Assembly (NCBI RefSeq): GCF_000003855.2
Contig: NW_003101682.1
Span: 1,429,148 to 1,493,147, forward strand
Length of the DNA stretch: 64,000 bases
Source of the DNA: Blastomyces gilchristii SLH14081
Lineage: Eukaryota > Ascomycota > Eurotiomycetes > Onygenales > Ajellomycetaceae
Direction of reading: 5' to 3'
The notes under the pieces are model-generated. The model made no database searches, was not told the origin of the DNA, and saw nothing but the letters and a program-made list of their open reading frames with translations. The translations under genes were made by a program, and so were the position numbers. This document shows positions 1-13,060 of the stretch, piece by piece. Position 1 is the stretch's first letter. The number at the start of each line of letters is the position of its first letter.

Positions 1-60
1 GAAGGGAAAATGAAGAATCTCGGGAATTATGCCAGAACGATACTGTTGCGTAAAGCTTGT

Positions 61-2195
61 TCACGTGTTACCATTGACAAACCCAACGAATGCTCGCCGC
101 ACGAACACAGACCAAAGACTCTCACGAGACTTCGTCACTAGCAGCGATGGTTCCAACCGGGTGCATCGGGAATCCAACGACGGGTCTTCATTTTCGTTTA
201 CGGGCCATTCATCTCCTTTTCCTTCGCCTGTTGGTGGTATCTCAGCCTCCCCATCCGGACAACCAACAATATTATCATTAAGAAGCACATCTGCTTTCGT
301 TCCCTTCCCGCTCGATCTCTCCTTCTCCGCAATCCCTCTCGCCAGATCCAGGTAGCTATTAACCGTCAAATCCTTCAGGTTATATGCCCTATCCGTTTTG
401 GTATCATAAAACACTTCGAAGGAGATGTTGTTTGGCTTGTGGGCGTCGCCAGATTTTCTCGAACGGTACTCTCGCCAGCTGAGGTGTTTCTGATCGTGGA
501 GTCGATCAGTTATCGACATTATAGTTTCGACATTCTCGAGCTCCGTTAAATTGAAAAAGTACTGCGTATATGAAAGAAGTGTGAACGGCTGGTTCGAATA
601 CGCTGGCCCTGGTGGTGCTGTGGGAGATGGGGGTTCGGGAACTTCAAACTTTGGCTTCTTCGGCTTCTTCTTCTTTTTCTTACCCTTCTTTTCATCTCCC
701 CGGGACGGATCCTGAGCACCAACATCAGGGTCATTAAAGAGCGGTAATGTTTGCTGTGGCGGTTTTCCTTTATGTGCAGTTATTTCCGACCAGAGCACGG
801 CGTTTTCTAACCCGGATATATTGTACTCGATGACGCGCAAAGTCGGATAGTAGTTCGGAATGATGCTGGGTGATACCAGAGATACGCTGTATCTTTCCGC
901 CCAAGGTCCACCAATCTCCTCTAAATATTTTCTCATTTCCTTCTTTTTGCCCCTGGTGTTCACATCCAAAGCTGAGCCAAAACCAAATTCGTCGTTAAGC
1001 TGACTTTTATCATCGAAATGCACGGAAGATGATGCACTAGGCGGAGACGGTAATTGTGACCAAGCATGCCTCAGATTCGTTAAATAATTCATCCGCGCTT
1101 GTACGGACACCACCTGATCATCCCGGTTGCGCCGCCTTACCCGCGTGGGTTGAGATTCCGTTCCTTTATCACCGATCTTAAGATCGTTGCTATCCTGGAA
1201 CATAAAATGATCAATATTCATGTGTCCAAACATGCTGGCAACGATTACATCGCGGTATTGCTGTAGCCAGAGCGTATACTTCTGCCAGCATGTTGCGTCC
1301 CAATTCTCCTTGGAGCTTGTTCTAGCTGGGGGCACGTGTCCAATTAGAATTGCCTTCATATTCCGTTTCCTCATAAACTGGAGCTGGACTCTCAGCCACT
1401 CCATGTGCTCATACCCGGGGTCGTCTCTATGCGCGCATCCGTCAACAGCGCTGTTTGAGCCATAGAAATACATCGTATTAAGGCTAATAACAGCCAATTT
1501 GTGAGGAATAACCTCCACATAAAACCAACCACCTTGAACGAATGAATGGCGCTGTTCCTCAGGAATAAAGTTGTCCCAGATGCGAGCAAACCTCTTAGTC
1601 CAGTGGTTAGGACCCTTCTTCAAGATATTATGGGGCATTATATCATTATTTCCGATTGTAGGGACGACCGGAATTCGCATTCCCTTTTTGTGTTCGTCCG
1701 ATTTAGAAAAGATATCATGAAACTTGTCGGCCAGCAACTGGTTCATATGAAGAATCTCTTGCTCCGTGCGAGGAATTTTTTCATCATTGTCATGACGTGC
1801 CGAATCGCCCGTCCAAACAACGAAGTCGATCGAGTGTGCGAGGTTTTCTTGAATCCATGCAAATGTCGCGTTTACCAGTGTAAGAGGGGAGTCGCAGTTG
1901 GAGCCGACGGTTCCGTAAAAGCCTGCATTTCCAGATCCTCGATGACATTCATGATCCCCATCGGTATTGGAATTCGGTTTGTAGTTCGTATCGGCGTGTA
2001 TATCTTCATGACCAGCGTCAGTATCTATCTTTATATCCACGTGTTACGTGCGCGGAACACTGGCGATAACCCACCAGTGATATGTAAAAAACGGCCATGA
2101 AGCTTCCGTGTTTTGGCTTCGCCTAGGTCATTGCCAGCAAAAGCTCGCAACGGCCAAGATGCTAGAAGCGATATAGCTAGGGCGAACTTGACCAT
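61..2195 (-). CDS. ppn1: Endopolyphosphatase Ppn1
   Basis: Vacuolar enzyme that cuts long-chain polyphosphate internally. Two exons, 2195..2075 and 2003..61, joined over a 71-bp GT-AG intron with a CTGAC branch site, give 687 residues. The start at 2195 lies in ACCATGG and leads into a hydrophobic segment (about 4-20) that fits a signal anchor. Calcineurin-type metallophosphoesterase motifs appear in order: DIH (about 41-43, completed by the splice), GDSARHD (about 106-112), GNND, GHVPP and GHMNIDH, so the metal site looks intact. A Lys-rich block (KKGKKKKKKPKKPK) followed by a Pro-rich stretch lies in the C-terminal half, as in fungal homologs. A more upstream in-frame start at 2270 exists but would place a second segment before the anchor; 2195 is preferred. 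Family assignment is from remembered homology to fungal Ppn1. Confidence 0.93.
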
Positions 2196-3607
2196 GGTCC
2201 CTTCACTCTTCTTGGCTGGCAACGCTGCCAACTCTGCCAGCAGCTCGAGAGCATTTAATAGGATCTGCAACTTGAAAAGAAATCTAAGGCGTCAAACAAA
2301 AAGAGATTTCAAATAAGCAAAACAGCCAATAATACTTTTTGGTACACTCAACATCATCCAGCTTCATCAGAAGGAGAATAGGATAGGATATATCCCAGTC
2401 GAATTGGTCTCATGCCAGACATCATTTTTTTGCACTGTTAAGATATCATCATCATGCCTCGATGTCGCTTTCAAATATCGCCGCGTCGGAGCTGTCAGCT
2501 GGCACCAGTCCGAAACGGGTAACTTAACTAATTAACTGGGTTTTGTGTCATGTGACTTATTTCCACTGCCGAGGTCCCGTACAGAGGAAGAGTCGGCCTC
2601 CTCAGATGTTTGATAGTGTGAATGATTGCTTTAACTGTAATTGAAGTTGAGAATAGAGCTGATTTGATACATATGAAGAAGATTGAGAGAAAACTTTCTG
2701 AGATCTCTTATGAGAACTTTTGTTGATCTTTTAACCATGAATTCTAGCCATTTGCTAGCCATTCTGCAACCTCTACTCCGTACTCCGTACTAATAGTGCA
2801 GAAGCAGTCAAGGGCTTGCCTAACCTGATGAAGGTGAAAAGATTGATTGTATATACAGTACTAGGGCATCCTACCGACAAACTATCAACAGATCTGAGTC
2901 TGCTGAGATAGGTCCAAGCTGATCTCATACAATCATTCAGAGTCCATCTCTTACATTGAGAATGGGGAATTTTGTACAAGTCTTCGAAAAATGAGAATTT
3001 GCAAATGTAGATAAAAGGCTCATGATGGGGAGGAAATGCAGTAAATAGACTCATTGGCGAAATATTTTTGATATAGCAAATATATCAAAATGACAGAGGA
3101 AGCAGAAGCAGAGTGTGTCAACTTACTCAGATGGATGGCCTCTAGGATAGTATGAATTGCAATTAATGGAATCAAGACTTGAACATTGCTCCCCGTCTAT
3201 AGGATGACCTCAAGCAATCAAGGTCCCTTTTTTCGCCAACTTGCGTCTCCTCAGCTCTTTGCCACTAGTTAGGTCGAAAAGACCATGTAGAGATGCCCCC
3301 TCCCACAGAGCCTACCGTCACACTTGTAAGATCAAATCAGATCTAACTGTGCACAGCATGCCAAAACCCATTTTTTATGTATTAAACAATTATTACATTG
3401 TTGGTGTTGCACCAAGCCGAACACATGAAATCCATAGGGGCGGGGGATAGTTGTGGGGCTAGTAAATATGTTCGCCTATCTGCCACCATTCCAAGATCTC
3501 AATGTTTCCCCTCGTTATTGTCCATCGCGATTTATACTTCTCCACACATACTATACTCTCTTCCATCGCAATAGTCAAGAAGAATTGATCTCATAAACGA
3601 CACAACC
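2196..3607. other. Intergenic, no gene seen
   Basis: Divergent promoter region between ppn1 and the DUF3237 gene. Only short shadow frames. It holds a doubled TACTCCGTACTCCGTAC motif near 2774. A pyrimidine-rich stretch precedes the ATG at 3608. Confidence 0.6.
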
Positions 3608-4635
3608 ATGGCAGACTTCCCAACCCTCGAGCCAGCATTTACGATGCAGGTAAGTTGTACCCCGCATCATCATGCCCCTATGTTTGGAACCTTCACGACT
3701 ACTATGTGAGATACAATCCAGATAGAGAGAAGTATGCTAACAAAGTCCCCGTTTAAACAAATAAAAATATAAGTAGGTCAAAATTCAACCTCCAACTGAA
3801 GTTGGTAAGCTACCTTGAAGCTCCTTTTATGTCCCGTCCCGCCCGGTGGATTTGAATCAACCAACATCCCAAAGCAAAAAGTAGACGAACCTTTTCTCAT
3901 ACCTTAGACCTTAACTTATCAAGACTCGGATAAACAGGAAGTGTTGCACGCGGCACCAAGCTTATGATTACGGTAAACATATATTCCCCCCCCAACGTCC
4001 CCCAGGAAGGGACCTAGCATTTAGAGAAGAGTAGAGAGGCTTATTTATCCTCCCATATCTTCTAGCCCATGATCGCTGGAACCATCAAAAGTGAAGCCAC
4101 ATTCTCCCCAGCTCTCAATGGCGAGTTTGTCGGTCAGGGTAACGATTATATTCACGTCGATCCTGATGGGAAGCATTTGAGACTTGACGCCCATGGAGTT
4201 ATCAAGTATGTTTGTCTCCTGATTCGTCGTGGCTGCGGAGACTTGTCCATGCATATCCCGCCTTTCACCGTCCGGCGGTCTGCTCGAAGAATTGAGAAAA
4301 GGAAGAGAGAAGGAGGGGGTGTTAAAGTTGGCATGAACAAACTACAGACGCAACGAGCTAACATACCTTCTCACTACGTTCAAGGACCACAGATGATGCG
4401 GTAAGATTTCACATTCGTCTCCGGGCAAGATTCAGATCGGTTATAATCTCAAAGCTAATAGGTAAAAACGTGACAACTAGATCATCTACCTCAACTATAC
4501 TGGTATCGTCGATATGACCCCAGACCTGCAAGCGATCTTAAGTGGTAAATCTGAGTCAACGGTGACTCCATTTGGAAATTCATGTACGTTCTCCAAAAGG
4601 GTTCCTTGCATTCGGCCGTTTGTTATCTGTGCAAT

Positions 4636-4677
<42 letters not shown>

Positions 4678-5007
4678 CATCTTCTTTTGAGCCGTTCATA
4701 TATCTTCAGGAATTTCAAATGCGAAAATCCAGCTAACCAACGTGCGAATCGAAGTTATCCATCTGACTTTCGAGGTAAGGATTGCATGCTATGTGTCATC
4801 TCGCAAATACAGAAGAACAACATGCGCAAAACCCTTACATCCGCTGTTCAAGAAACTGCCTAACTTAACAAATCCAACTAGACCGGCGATGCAAAGTACG
4901 CCAGCCTCGAAACGGGCGTATGGGTTGCCGCCGGGCACTTCATCTACGAGAAGGGTAATCCCCCCGTCGTGGAGTACAAAGTTAGCAAGGTTACCCACAT
5001 GTCCTAA
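3608..5007 (+). CDS. DUF3237 family protein, eight exons
   Basis: Small beta-barrel-type protein of the DUF3237 family, biochemical role unknown. Eight exons fit in phase: 3608..3649, 3777..3804, 3938..3972, 4066..4205, 4385..4400, 4481..4583, 4755..4774 and 4882..5007, giving 169 residues. Family landmarks are GEFVGQGNDYIH, DPDGKHLRLDAHGVIK, PFGNSF and the C-terminal ETGVWVAAGHFIYEKG. The 4583/4755 junction was chosen because joining at the nearer AG (about 4710) creates a stop, whereas AG at 4754 restores FIHLTFE. Intron six carries a run of 38 T. Two exons are only 16 and 20 bp long. No signal peptide is visible, so a cytosolic protein is inferred. Confidence 0.88.
4638..4675 (+). repeat. 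Poly(T) tract, 38 nt, inside an intron
   Basis: Uninterrupted T run within intron six of the DUF3237 gene. Confidence 0.95.
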
Positions 5008-5384
5008 AGACCTGAGAATGGACTGGGCCGCGATGGAAATGGTCTTTTCTTTTTCCGTATATTTTGCGCTTATAACGTATAAATGTATGATACGGGTGCG
5101 ACCATAGCTAGTCTCCAATATTGTGCCTAGGATGTTCACGCCTTGGCGTAGAAATTGATATTCTCAATGTTCAAATCATGTATGTTGCAAGTACTCCGAG
5201 ATATATGGAATGCCAAAAGTGCCGCTGAAGCAAGACGAAGTGCAAGGGATATAATATATCAGTCAATTGTCCTAAAATAGAAAAACTAAATATGACAAGA
5301 ACAGCCCACTTCCTCCACAAAGAACTCCCAATAATAATAATAATAGCAGTCGGAATCATAATCGGCATATAAACAACCCCATCC
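5008..5384. other. Convergent 3' region
   Basis: Lies between the 3' ends of the DUF3237 gene (+) and the PSI-domain gene (-). Small frames here are not supported. Includes ATAATAATAATAATAG near 5330. Confidence 0.5.
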
Positions 5385-6399
5385 TTAAACCAACAACGGC
5401 CTTCTCTCCTCCTCAACAACAAAAACAAGCCTCCTCTCCCCTCCCCTCTCTACCCACCGTCTCGTTCCACGATCACGCTCACGACCATGATCACGCCCAC
5501 GACCATTACCATTACCATTACCATATCCATATCCATAACCATAACCATAGCCATGATCACGCCCACGCCCACGACGAACACCATACCCATAGTCATACCC
5601 CCACGTCCTCCCCCGATCCCTCCTCCAAACCTCCGCAGCCCTCCACCCCTTCCTTCCCAGCACAACACCACACCACCCCACAAGCACAAGCGCAAGCGTA
5701 CCCAGCACCGAAACCACACCGGTCAGGAGCGTGAAGGTGCTGACGTTGCAGCCGAGCGGGGCTGCGCGAAGCTCCCAGCGCTCGCGGGCGGCGAGAGGGC
5801 AGATGGCGGAGGAGGTTAGTGGGGCGAGGAGGGGGAAGAGGGAGCGGTTGGGGACGCAGGTTGAGGACTGGGGAGAGGAGTTAATTAGTTGATTTTTTTT
5901 GGAGGTTTGGAAGGTGGGAAGAGTCAGTGGGATGGGATGGGGCGGGACGGATGGGGATGGGGGGAGCGGGGTGGGTTAGATCATAGGAGGTTAGGTAGGT
6001 CGAGTAGAAAAGAAAACATCAAGGCGATAAATAACAAACTGTGTAATAAGTTGCAAATAAATATGTAAAGAGATTCTACAGCACCCACAAGAAATAAAGT
6101 CATTCAGAAAAAGTAAACCAGAAATAAAAATAAAAATAAAAAGTAACACTTACGCCAGGACACCAACTACACTCCACCGACGCCTTCAGACATGACCCGC
6201 ACGACTGCTGCTGCCAACAGATATAAAACAATGGGTCCTCATCCTTGCCGTCACCGCCGCGACCATCTCGATGCTTTGGACGATGTCTTCTCAGGAACTC
6301 CGGGGAGATCTCTAAGGTTGAGTTTTTTTCGCTGGGGAGATGCAGCTCAAGCGCCGCTGCTGGCGCTGTTGCCTCCGTCACTTCCACCATAATGGACAT
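5385..6399 (-). CDS. PSI-domain single-pass membrane protein
   Basis: Two exons, 6399..6154 and 5867..5385, separated by a 286-bp intron, give 242 residues. The Cys pattern (about 65-85: CWQQQSCGSCL, then CSWCPG|SSTCVPN across the junction, then ICPL and GCNVST) matches the plexin-semaphorin-integrin (PSI) domain seen in fungal membrane proteins. A transmembrane helix follows directly (FTLLTGVVSVLGTLALVLVG). The tail is unusual: Arg/Gly/Tyr/Asn-rich with alternating YG then NG dipeptides, encoded by a CCATAT/CCATTA-type repeat at about 5485-5590. It ends EEERRPLLV, similar to PLL-type tails in homologs. The N-terminus shows no signal peptide, so an unseen upstream exon is possible; the ATG at 6399 is provisional. 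Function is unknown. Confidence 0.72.
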
Positions 6400-7162
6400 A
6401 TATGGGCGTCAGTCAAGTTGCGGCGGGAGAATGGATTTATAATCTATTCTATGTAGGTTATATATTTGAGATATATAGGAGACAGATAGGTTAATATAGT
6501 TATCCCCTTGGGATAAGATGAGAGTTATTTCTTGATCAGAGTGTTGAGCAGGTTGAATGCTAGATGTTGGGGATGGTATTCGCTTCAAATCACCCGTAAG
6601 GCTGAGAGGTTATTTAACCATTAATATTTGTTCCAAACCAGCGCCAAGGTTGCACCGCAAATGAGAACGTGATATCCGTGGGCTAGATCGCGAACGAGCG
6701 AACATTTCCATACATAGCATGTTGTTTCTCTTTTTCATTATTAGTTTCATCCCAAAAACCGGGTAAGGGTTAGAGTAGCATGGATCACTGCTTCCAAGCT
6801 GAGTGTTCGCAGTCGATGGCATGGACAGAATATATATATATGGCATCGCACCAGAGAGCAAAGCACCCGCCCCCGCCCCCTCTGAAATGAAATAAAAACA
6901 AGTTGTCAAGAATAATAGCTATATTATACAGCCTTGACAAATCCACGTAATAACTAAATACCATTACCCATAGCATGGACATATAGGCGTGGAAGGAAAT
7001 ACCCCCTGTTTTCATTAGGATGCAAATAAAAAGGTAGTATAATGATCTTTTGGTTTTTCCATTCCGCTTCTTCATAATGACCAAAAAAAAAAAAAGGCTC
7101 ATGTCAGATGATAACTATAATAAAAACAGAAATATTGAGGCCCCAGAGAGCAAAAGTCCGAA
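6400..7162. other. Intergenic, no gene seen
   Basis: Promoter of the PSI-domain gene and 3' flank of emp24. Contains TATATATA (about 6830) and short shadow frames only. Confidence 0.5.
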
Positions 7163-8192
7163 TCAAACCACGCGTTTAACCTATTATCAAAAAAGCCACC
7201 CAGATTAGCACATAGAGAGCTTTCTACAGAAGCACATATATGTTTGTGAAGCAACAGCAAACAAACATGCGAACTAAGCTCAAAATTAACTCACCTCAAA
7301 GAACCGCTTCAACCACCAGACCTGGAAAATGCCCTCGCCAATGATAATAGCCAGCTGGAAAATACTCCACCATTTTACTCGGCCGTTGGTGCTCTCGGCG
7401 GTGTTGCGGTGTGTGCGTTCCCGAACGACAATGTACGACTGCTCGTCTTTAACCTGCGACAGTTCCTCAGATAGGAGGCGAACTGGAAAAAATAAAGAAA
7501 ACAGGGGGGAGATTATTAGCAAGTCTGTCCAACTCTTATAGTATTTTCACGTATAGCATTGCCAAGGGGGCTTCCGTGGAGGTAAAATTAAGGTGGGCCG
7601 TAGAGAAGGGAAATCGGGATGGGAGGTTTGTATAAATAGTCTCTATCTAACCTTCAGCTTCTAAGGGGTCGATGGGCACTTCTGATTCAGGGACATAGAC
7701 CACTCCATGGACATTGAAGGAGACTTCTTTACTATTCGATGACCAGGCCTCGTTGCCGAAGCAGTAGACGTATTTGCCGTCACGGCTTGCTGTGAAAGAG
7801 TATTCGTCTGAGGAGGAGTATTTGTTGTACAGCCGCGCGCCGGAGGGATCCTCAACCTATTGTTTGGTGGGTTAAATTAGCAACGTGAAAGAGGTCTCAT
7901 GATTTACGTATTTCTTGCATCAGCATTCTGTGTGAGAGAAAATCGGCATCGGCGATGAACTATGGGGAGTATATGGAGTTTCTTAACGCACCCAGAAGCT
8001 GACGTCGAGGTTCCCGCTGCCGCCAAACTCTCTGTCACCCGCTTGGAAGGTGACGGTCATACGGTCATCCTTGCGTAGGACCTCATGGAAGCATTCTCTC
8101 GAGTGTGCGCGGAGGAGAATGTTATGTGAAGAAGCAACCCCTATCCATCCCAGCAACGAGACCAGCACTGCGGCCGAAGAGAAGAATTGCAT
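7163..8192 (-). CDS. emp24: p24 family cargo receptor Emp24
   Basis: COPII-vesicle p24 (beta) protein that cycles between ER and Golgi and helps sort GPI-anchored and other cargo. Four exons, 8192..7992, 7856..7652, 7482..7295 and 7180..7163, are in phase and give 203 residues, the same length as yeast Emp24. A signal peptide (about 1-22) is followed by the GOLD domain starting HNILLRAHSRECF. The membrane-proximal coiled coil leads into VKDEQSYIVVRERTHRNT, a near-invariant p24 segment. The transmembrane helix WWSIFQLAIIIGEGIFQVWW precedes a tail with the FF export signal (KRFFEVKRVV). The last exon is only 18 bp and adds VKRVV; its acceptor follows a TGCTAAT branch site. Very confident. Confidence 0.96.
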
Positions 8193-9379
8193 TGTTGTTT
8201 CCTTGTTCTGGAGACCAGGCGTGCAGCAGCCAGCTGAGGTTCAATTTGATTTTCAAGAGGAGGGTAGGAATCCGTCGGGAAGCCCCCAAGCTAACTGAAG
8301 ACGTTGAGGAGCGTTGCTAATAGAAGTGCTGGGTATAATTAATTATTCGCGTTTCCCGAATAGCTGAAATCTGGCTGCTTTGCTCGTCGTCGTCGATGAT
8401 TGGGTGCAGGATCGGAGATGCACTAGCGGTCTCTCTGGCCCGCCGTAGCACTGATTTAGCGGCAAAATGGAACCTACAGACGACAACAACAACAACAAAG
8501 GCCCGTATGGTATGGTAGTGTGTAAACCTCATGGACAAGCCGCACCACTCACACCAGTCCATCATCATGCATGACCCAGCAGCCCAAGCCCAACTATCTG
8601 TGGACAACTCATCACTACCTGCTACTTCCTTCATCTTGCTAACCTGTCAGCCAGAGGAGATTCCATGATGGGTTCGTGCTGAGGGGAAGACGGGAGGGGG
8701 GGGTGTTTGTGGGACGTGGGATGGGATGAGCTGGTTGTCGATATATGGCTCTGATTGCTCAGAGGGCCGCAAATATGCCAGATGCCAGACCCGGGCAGGG
8801 CAGTCATGCAGAGATTCCTAACTGACGACAGCAGTCATGTGTGGATATCCTGGATATATGTCTGCCAAAGGAATGACAAGCCATCGTTCGTCTGGGATAT
8901 TTCTGTGTTGTGTTTGCTCTTCTGTTTTACAATTTACCGAGAGGAATATATTATTATATTGTATCACCGAATAATCTGGTGATTGATATTGACTGAGAAG
9001 AGATTCCTCTATATTTCTTTCTTCCCTTTCCATGACTATCCATCTTTTCTTTTGCTCAGTGAAGCTCTAAACTAGCAAATAATTGAATTTTCAAGGTTAA
9101 TTGATACCAACCATTAAGGAACTCACTCCGTGTGTCTTGCTTGTGGACTCTCTGTTGCTATGTGACTTCCTGTTTGTTTTCCTCCTCATTGAAAAGACTC
9201 ACTGTGCCTCTTCCCATACTCTCTCTCTCCGTCTCATACACACACAAACACAAACACACCCACATACATAATATATATCAATTCTTTCAGCCCATCCCCT
9301 TCTCCTCTGCCACCCGTCCATCGATTTTGGAAGCAACTGAGGCCCTGAGGTGTACACATAGGAAATAAACAGAAACAAT
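8193..9379. other. Divergent promoter region
   Basis: Lies between emp24 (-) and the Myb-like gene (+). A 105-codon frame on the minus strand at 8317-8634 has no recognisable features and is not called. CT-rich and CA-rich tracts lie near 9220-9265, just upstream of the Myb-like start. Confidence 0.5.
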
Positions 9380-10614
9380 ATGCCTTCCTACACTGATGGC
9401 AGGGGCGGACTCAAAATCTCTTTTTCAGATGTCTTCAAGAGCTCGAAGACGATCCGGGAGGAGATGGCTGCGGCAGCTTATAAGGTGAGAACAATAACTT
9501 TGGCAGCAAGGCCCCGGGGGGCGAATATATCCACCGTTTTTCTAACAGTCAGAGCCTATTCTAGAAAGCCGCAGTAGCAGCCAAGGCTAAGAAAGCAACA
9601 GCGGAATTGGCTGCTCGCACCACAAAGGCTGGAGGATACCCAGGGGGCTTCCACAACGCATCCGCCCCGGTCATATCCCCCGGCTATCCTCCGCTAGTCT
9701 ACGTCTCCGTTCCGCGCAGAGATGCCGCCCAAATGAATTGGAGCCAGTCCCCTACACAGTACCATGCCATTCCACAAATATCAGCCGATCAGGTGCAGAC
9801 AAGCCAAACCAACACGGGTGCCAGTGCCAGTCCTACCCTTCAACAACAACAAGTGCAGCAGCAACAGCAACAACAGCAACAACAACAGCAGCAACATCAG
9901 CAACAACAGCAACAACAACAGCAGCAACATCAGCAACCACCACAACCACCACCGCAACTACCACAACAGGAGTGGACAACGGACGATGACGATACACTAC
10001 GGCGATTGAAGGCGGAGGGCATGACCTGGAAGGCAATATCAACCTCCATGGACAGACCTGTACAGGCACTGAAGACTCGATGGGGCATAGTGCGGCCCGC
10101 GGTGGAATATCAGATCCAACGACCACACACCAGCGCCCAGTGTGAGACTAGCTCAAGATCACAACAGCAGCAGGCAGAGACACAAAGGAGACATGAGCGG
10201 CGAGTCTCATTCGCCGAGCCGCTTATCATGAACGGGAAGGTAACTAGTAAAGCCACTATCATGTCAAAATCAAATTTATTATAAATCCCTTTCCTTATAT
10301 CCTGCATCGCCCCTCTTCCCCGACCACCGTCTCCACTCCAACCACACATCCAAATATCCCGTCTAACAATGCAACTGGAAACAATCAAACTATTATTGTA
10401 GAACGACACCACCTCGATCACCTACCCGCGCGCCCCGAAGAAGAAAATCCTCTACGTCGACGAGAATTTCAGCCTCGAGGAGATCCTGCTCCTGAATAAG
10501 CTGGCGGTGCAGTACGAGGAGGAGAAGTGGCTGCGGATCAGTTCGCGGTTCTATGATAAGACGGGCAAGCGACTTACGCCACAGGAGGCGAGGGAGCATG
10601 TGCAGAGGGGGTAG
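9380..10614 (+). CDS. Myb/SANT-like protein with polyglutamine tract
   Basis: Three exons, 9380..9484, 9565..10239 and 10402..10614, in phase, give 330 residues. The N-terminal Ala/Lys-rich segment (about 30-55) is helical. A Gln/His tract encoded by CAA/CAG repeats (9838-9935) occupies about residues 92-125. A SANT/Myb-like helix-turn-helix follows at about 172-208 (EWTTDDDDTLRRLKAEGMTW, then RPVQALKTRW). The C-terminal exon is acidic and conserved-looking (ILYVDENFSLEEILLLNKLA, then EEEKWLRISSRFYDKTGKRL). This suggests a nuclear DNA-binding or chromatin protein; the exact regulator is not recognised. The polyQ tract is a candidate for length variation between isolates. Confidence 0.8.
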
Positions 10615-10630
10615 AGGTTTGGGGCATTTG

Positions 10631-10661
<31 letters not shown>

Positions 10662-12892
10662 CCGTTTTTCTGCTCCCTTGTTTCTTTGTTTTGATGGTAC
10701 TTACGGAGTCAGTACATGCTAAATATATCCATACATACGCAGTAACTTGTACATGATCAACACCACGTGGGAGCAAGGGGAGGGAGTACAGCATCGTTAG
10801 CCGACGCATACATAAGCAAAGACGTCGATGCAATGACACGGAAAGGCCAGGTGTGGCGAGGTAGCGTGGGTAGGTAGAGGTTACGATTAGTTTAACTACT
10901 TGGGGTTCCATATTCCAGGCTTTTTTTTTTTTTTTTTTTTTTTTTTTTTCCTGGCATGTTCGAGGGTAGAATGTGGGTATTCCGTACTTTGGCATTCTCT
11001 TTTTTATTTTCTTCTCTGACTTTTCCTTCCTAATAATAAATTGAGTAGGTTATCAATTGTTAGCGAACTACTTACTCCGTACTACTGTGTACAGCATAGT
11101 TGCACAGTGTCAGTGTGTCAATTGCATCTGTAACTATTCAGATTCTCAGATTCTGCCTTTGTTAAGCAGTGATTCGTTGGTTGATTCTTTCATGTTTTTT
11201 ACTTTTATTTTTATTTCTCAGATTTATTAAGTTACTCAAGAACTCCAACACTCCAATAATCTATCTCAAAGCATCCCCCACCTAGCATCCAGGCGGCAAA
11301 ATCCAATCGTTCCGAATGTCCCCCCTGAAATTCCCCCAGCCAGCTCCAGCAACGGGCCCCTACCAATCGTTGAGCCCACTAGAAGAACCACACTATGCTA
11401 ATTCCACACATAGCGCTTGGGAGTTAACTAGTAGTTATAAGTTTAGTGGTTACCACCCGGCAACTTCAAAGGGGACGGATAGCCCTGGTTAGTAACCACG
11501 GTAGTACGTACCGTACAGAGTTTTAAGTACTCCGTACGGAGGTTCCAGTTCAGGTTCAGGGGAACCAACTTTATCAGTTTGGTTCGGTTGTTGGGGCCCG
11601 CCCTCCCCCATATGGAAGATTATTATTGGAAGGTTGAATTCTGCAACTAAGTTACTTGCGTAGATGCTGGAAAAACTTCAGTCCGGGAGCTTCTTATTAG
11701 ATTGTGCAAGGCCTCGCCTTCGCCGCACGCAAAATTACCTACCTACCTTACCCTATCTATCTATCTTGGTTAGCAAGTTACCTGACGCTTGGGCCATTCC
11801 CTTCCCTTCCCTTCATTTCCTCTCACTTTCATGCTACTCCGTACTATGTAACTACAGTACAACATACATAGCTTCTATACGAGTCTCAAGAATAAGAGAT
11901 CTTGATTTCACAAGGCCTTCAGATAAGTTGCAATTTATTACTAATTACGTAGTGAGTGGTTATAAAAGCCCACTTTGTAGTAAACTAGTACGCAGTAGAT
12001 CTTGGATTCGGATTAGTAATATCTTATTAATCACCACCATGATGAAGCTTCCGCTAGTAGTTATGATAAGTTAAGCAGAGGCTAAGAAAATGAAGCCGCC
12101 CCACCGAACCGAAACCAAACCGATATAAAATCTCCCACCGTATAGTATTGTATTATTCTCCTCGAACCTTGTGTCGTCCGGCGACTGTGGCTAGTGGTTA
12201 CAGAGTCGGGCTGCTACCCTGCGAAAACTGATGGAGTCCTACTAGTAGTAACTAGTCCAAGGGCCCGCCGGACGGACTGGACTGACTGCCGTGTTGTGTC
12301 CCAGACTCCCAGACCGGATGAAACCAAGGGTTAGGGTCCGGTCCTTCCATTACCTGGGTCGGGGATCTATGGATGGATTGCACCCTAGGGAATCTTGGGA
12401 CTTCAAGGGACGGGATGGGATGGCGAGAGGGAGAATTTTATTTTTTATTTTAATTTTATTTTAATTTTCTTGCTTGGGCAGCAGACAGACGATGGGCAGG
12501 TAATTGGAGAATGAATCATTACTACTTATCATTATTATTCTGTTTGTGCTGTATGGAGTAAGATAAGATGTTCCACAGCTCCATTATTTTTAAAACAATA
12601 ATAATAGGAGGTAACAACTCCGTAAATATTCAGCCAATTTTGATGAATTGGGGGGAGAAATAAATGGCAGACAACGAAAGGGTCCGAAGAATCCGACCCC
12701 GACCGACCCGTGGAAAGCCAGACTGACTGACAGATGACAGACAAGACAAGACAAGACAGACGGACGGGACGGGACGGACACGCGCCCAGGTGAGGGTGGT
12801 GGTGGTGGTGGTTGGTGGCCTCGGCGCCACTGCTCAATATCTGTCGCTTCTGCTGGGTTTCTTCTTCTTGCTCCTTGTCATCGTTATTATCG

Positions 12893-12930
<38 letters not shown>
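12893..12930 (+). repeat. (CTGT)n microsatellite
   Basis: About nine tandem CTGT units upstream of the GH17 gene. Confidence 0.9.
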
Positions 12931-12931
<1 letters not shown>

Positions 12932-13030
12932 ATTCATTTTATAAACTTCTTTATTACCTTTCGTTCTCTGCTTTTTGCCTCTCCCGAATATCGTATCCAT
13001 TCATTCAGGTTCATTCCCTTATTTCTTTAT

Positions 13031-13060
13031 ATTTCTTTCTTTCTTTCTTTCTTTCTTTCT
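13031..13060 (+). repeat. (TTTC)n microsatellite
   Basis: About seven tandem tetramers in the presumed 5' leader of the GH17 gene. Confidence 0.85.

Noticed and set aside
10393..10995. 200-codon minus-strand frame
   Set aside because: It is antisense to the Myb-like exon and crosses two poly(T) runs (coding poly-Lys); a shadow frame.
11664..12074. 136-codon plus-strand frame
   Set aside because: No domain, no splice context and low-complexity composition in a microsatellite-rich intergenic region.
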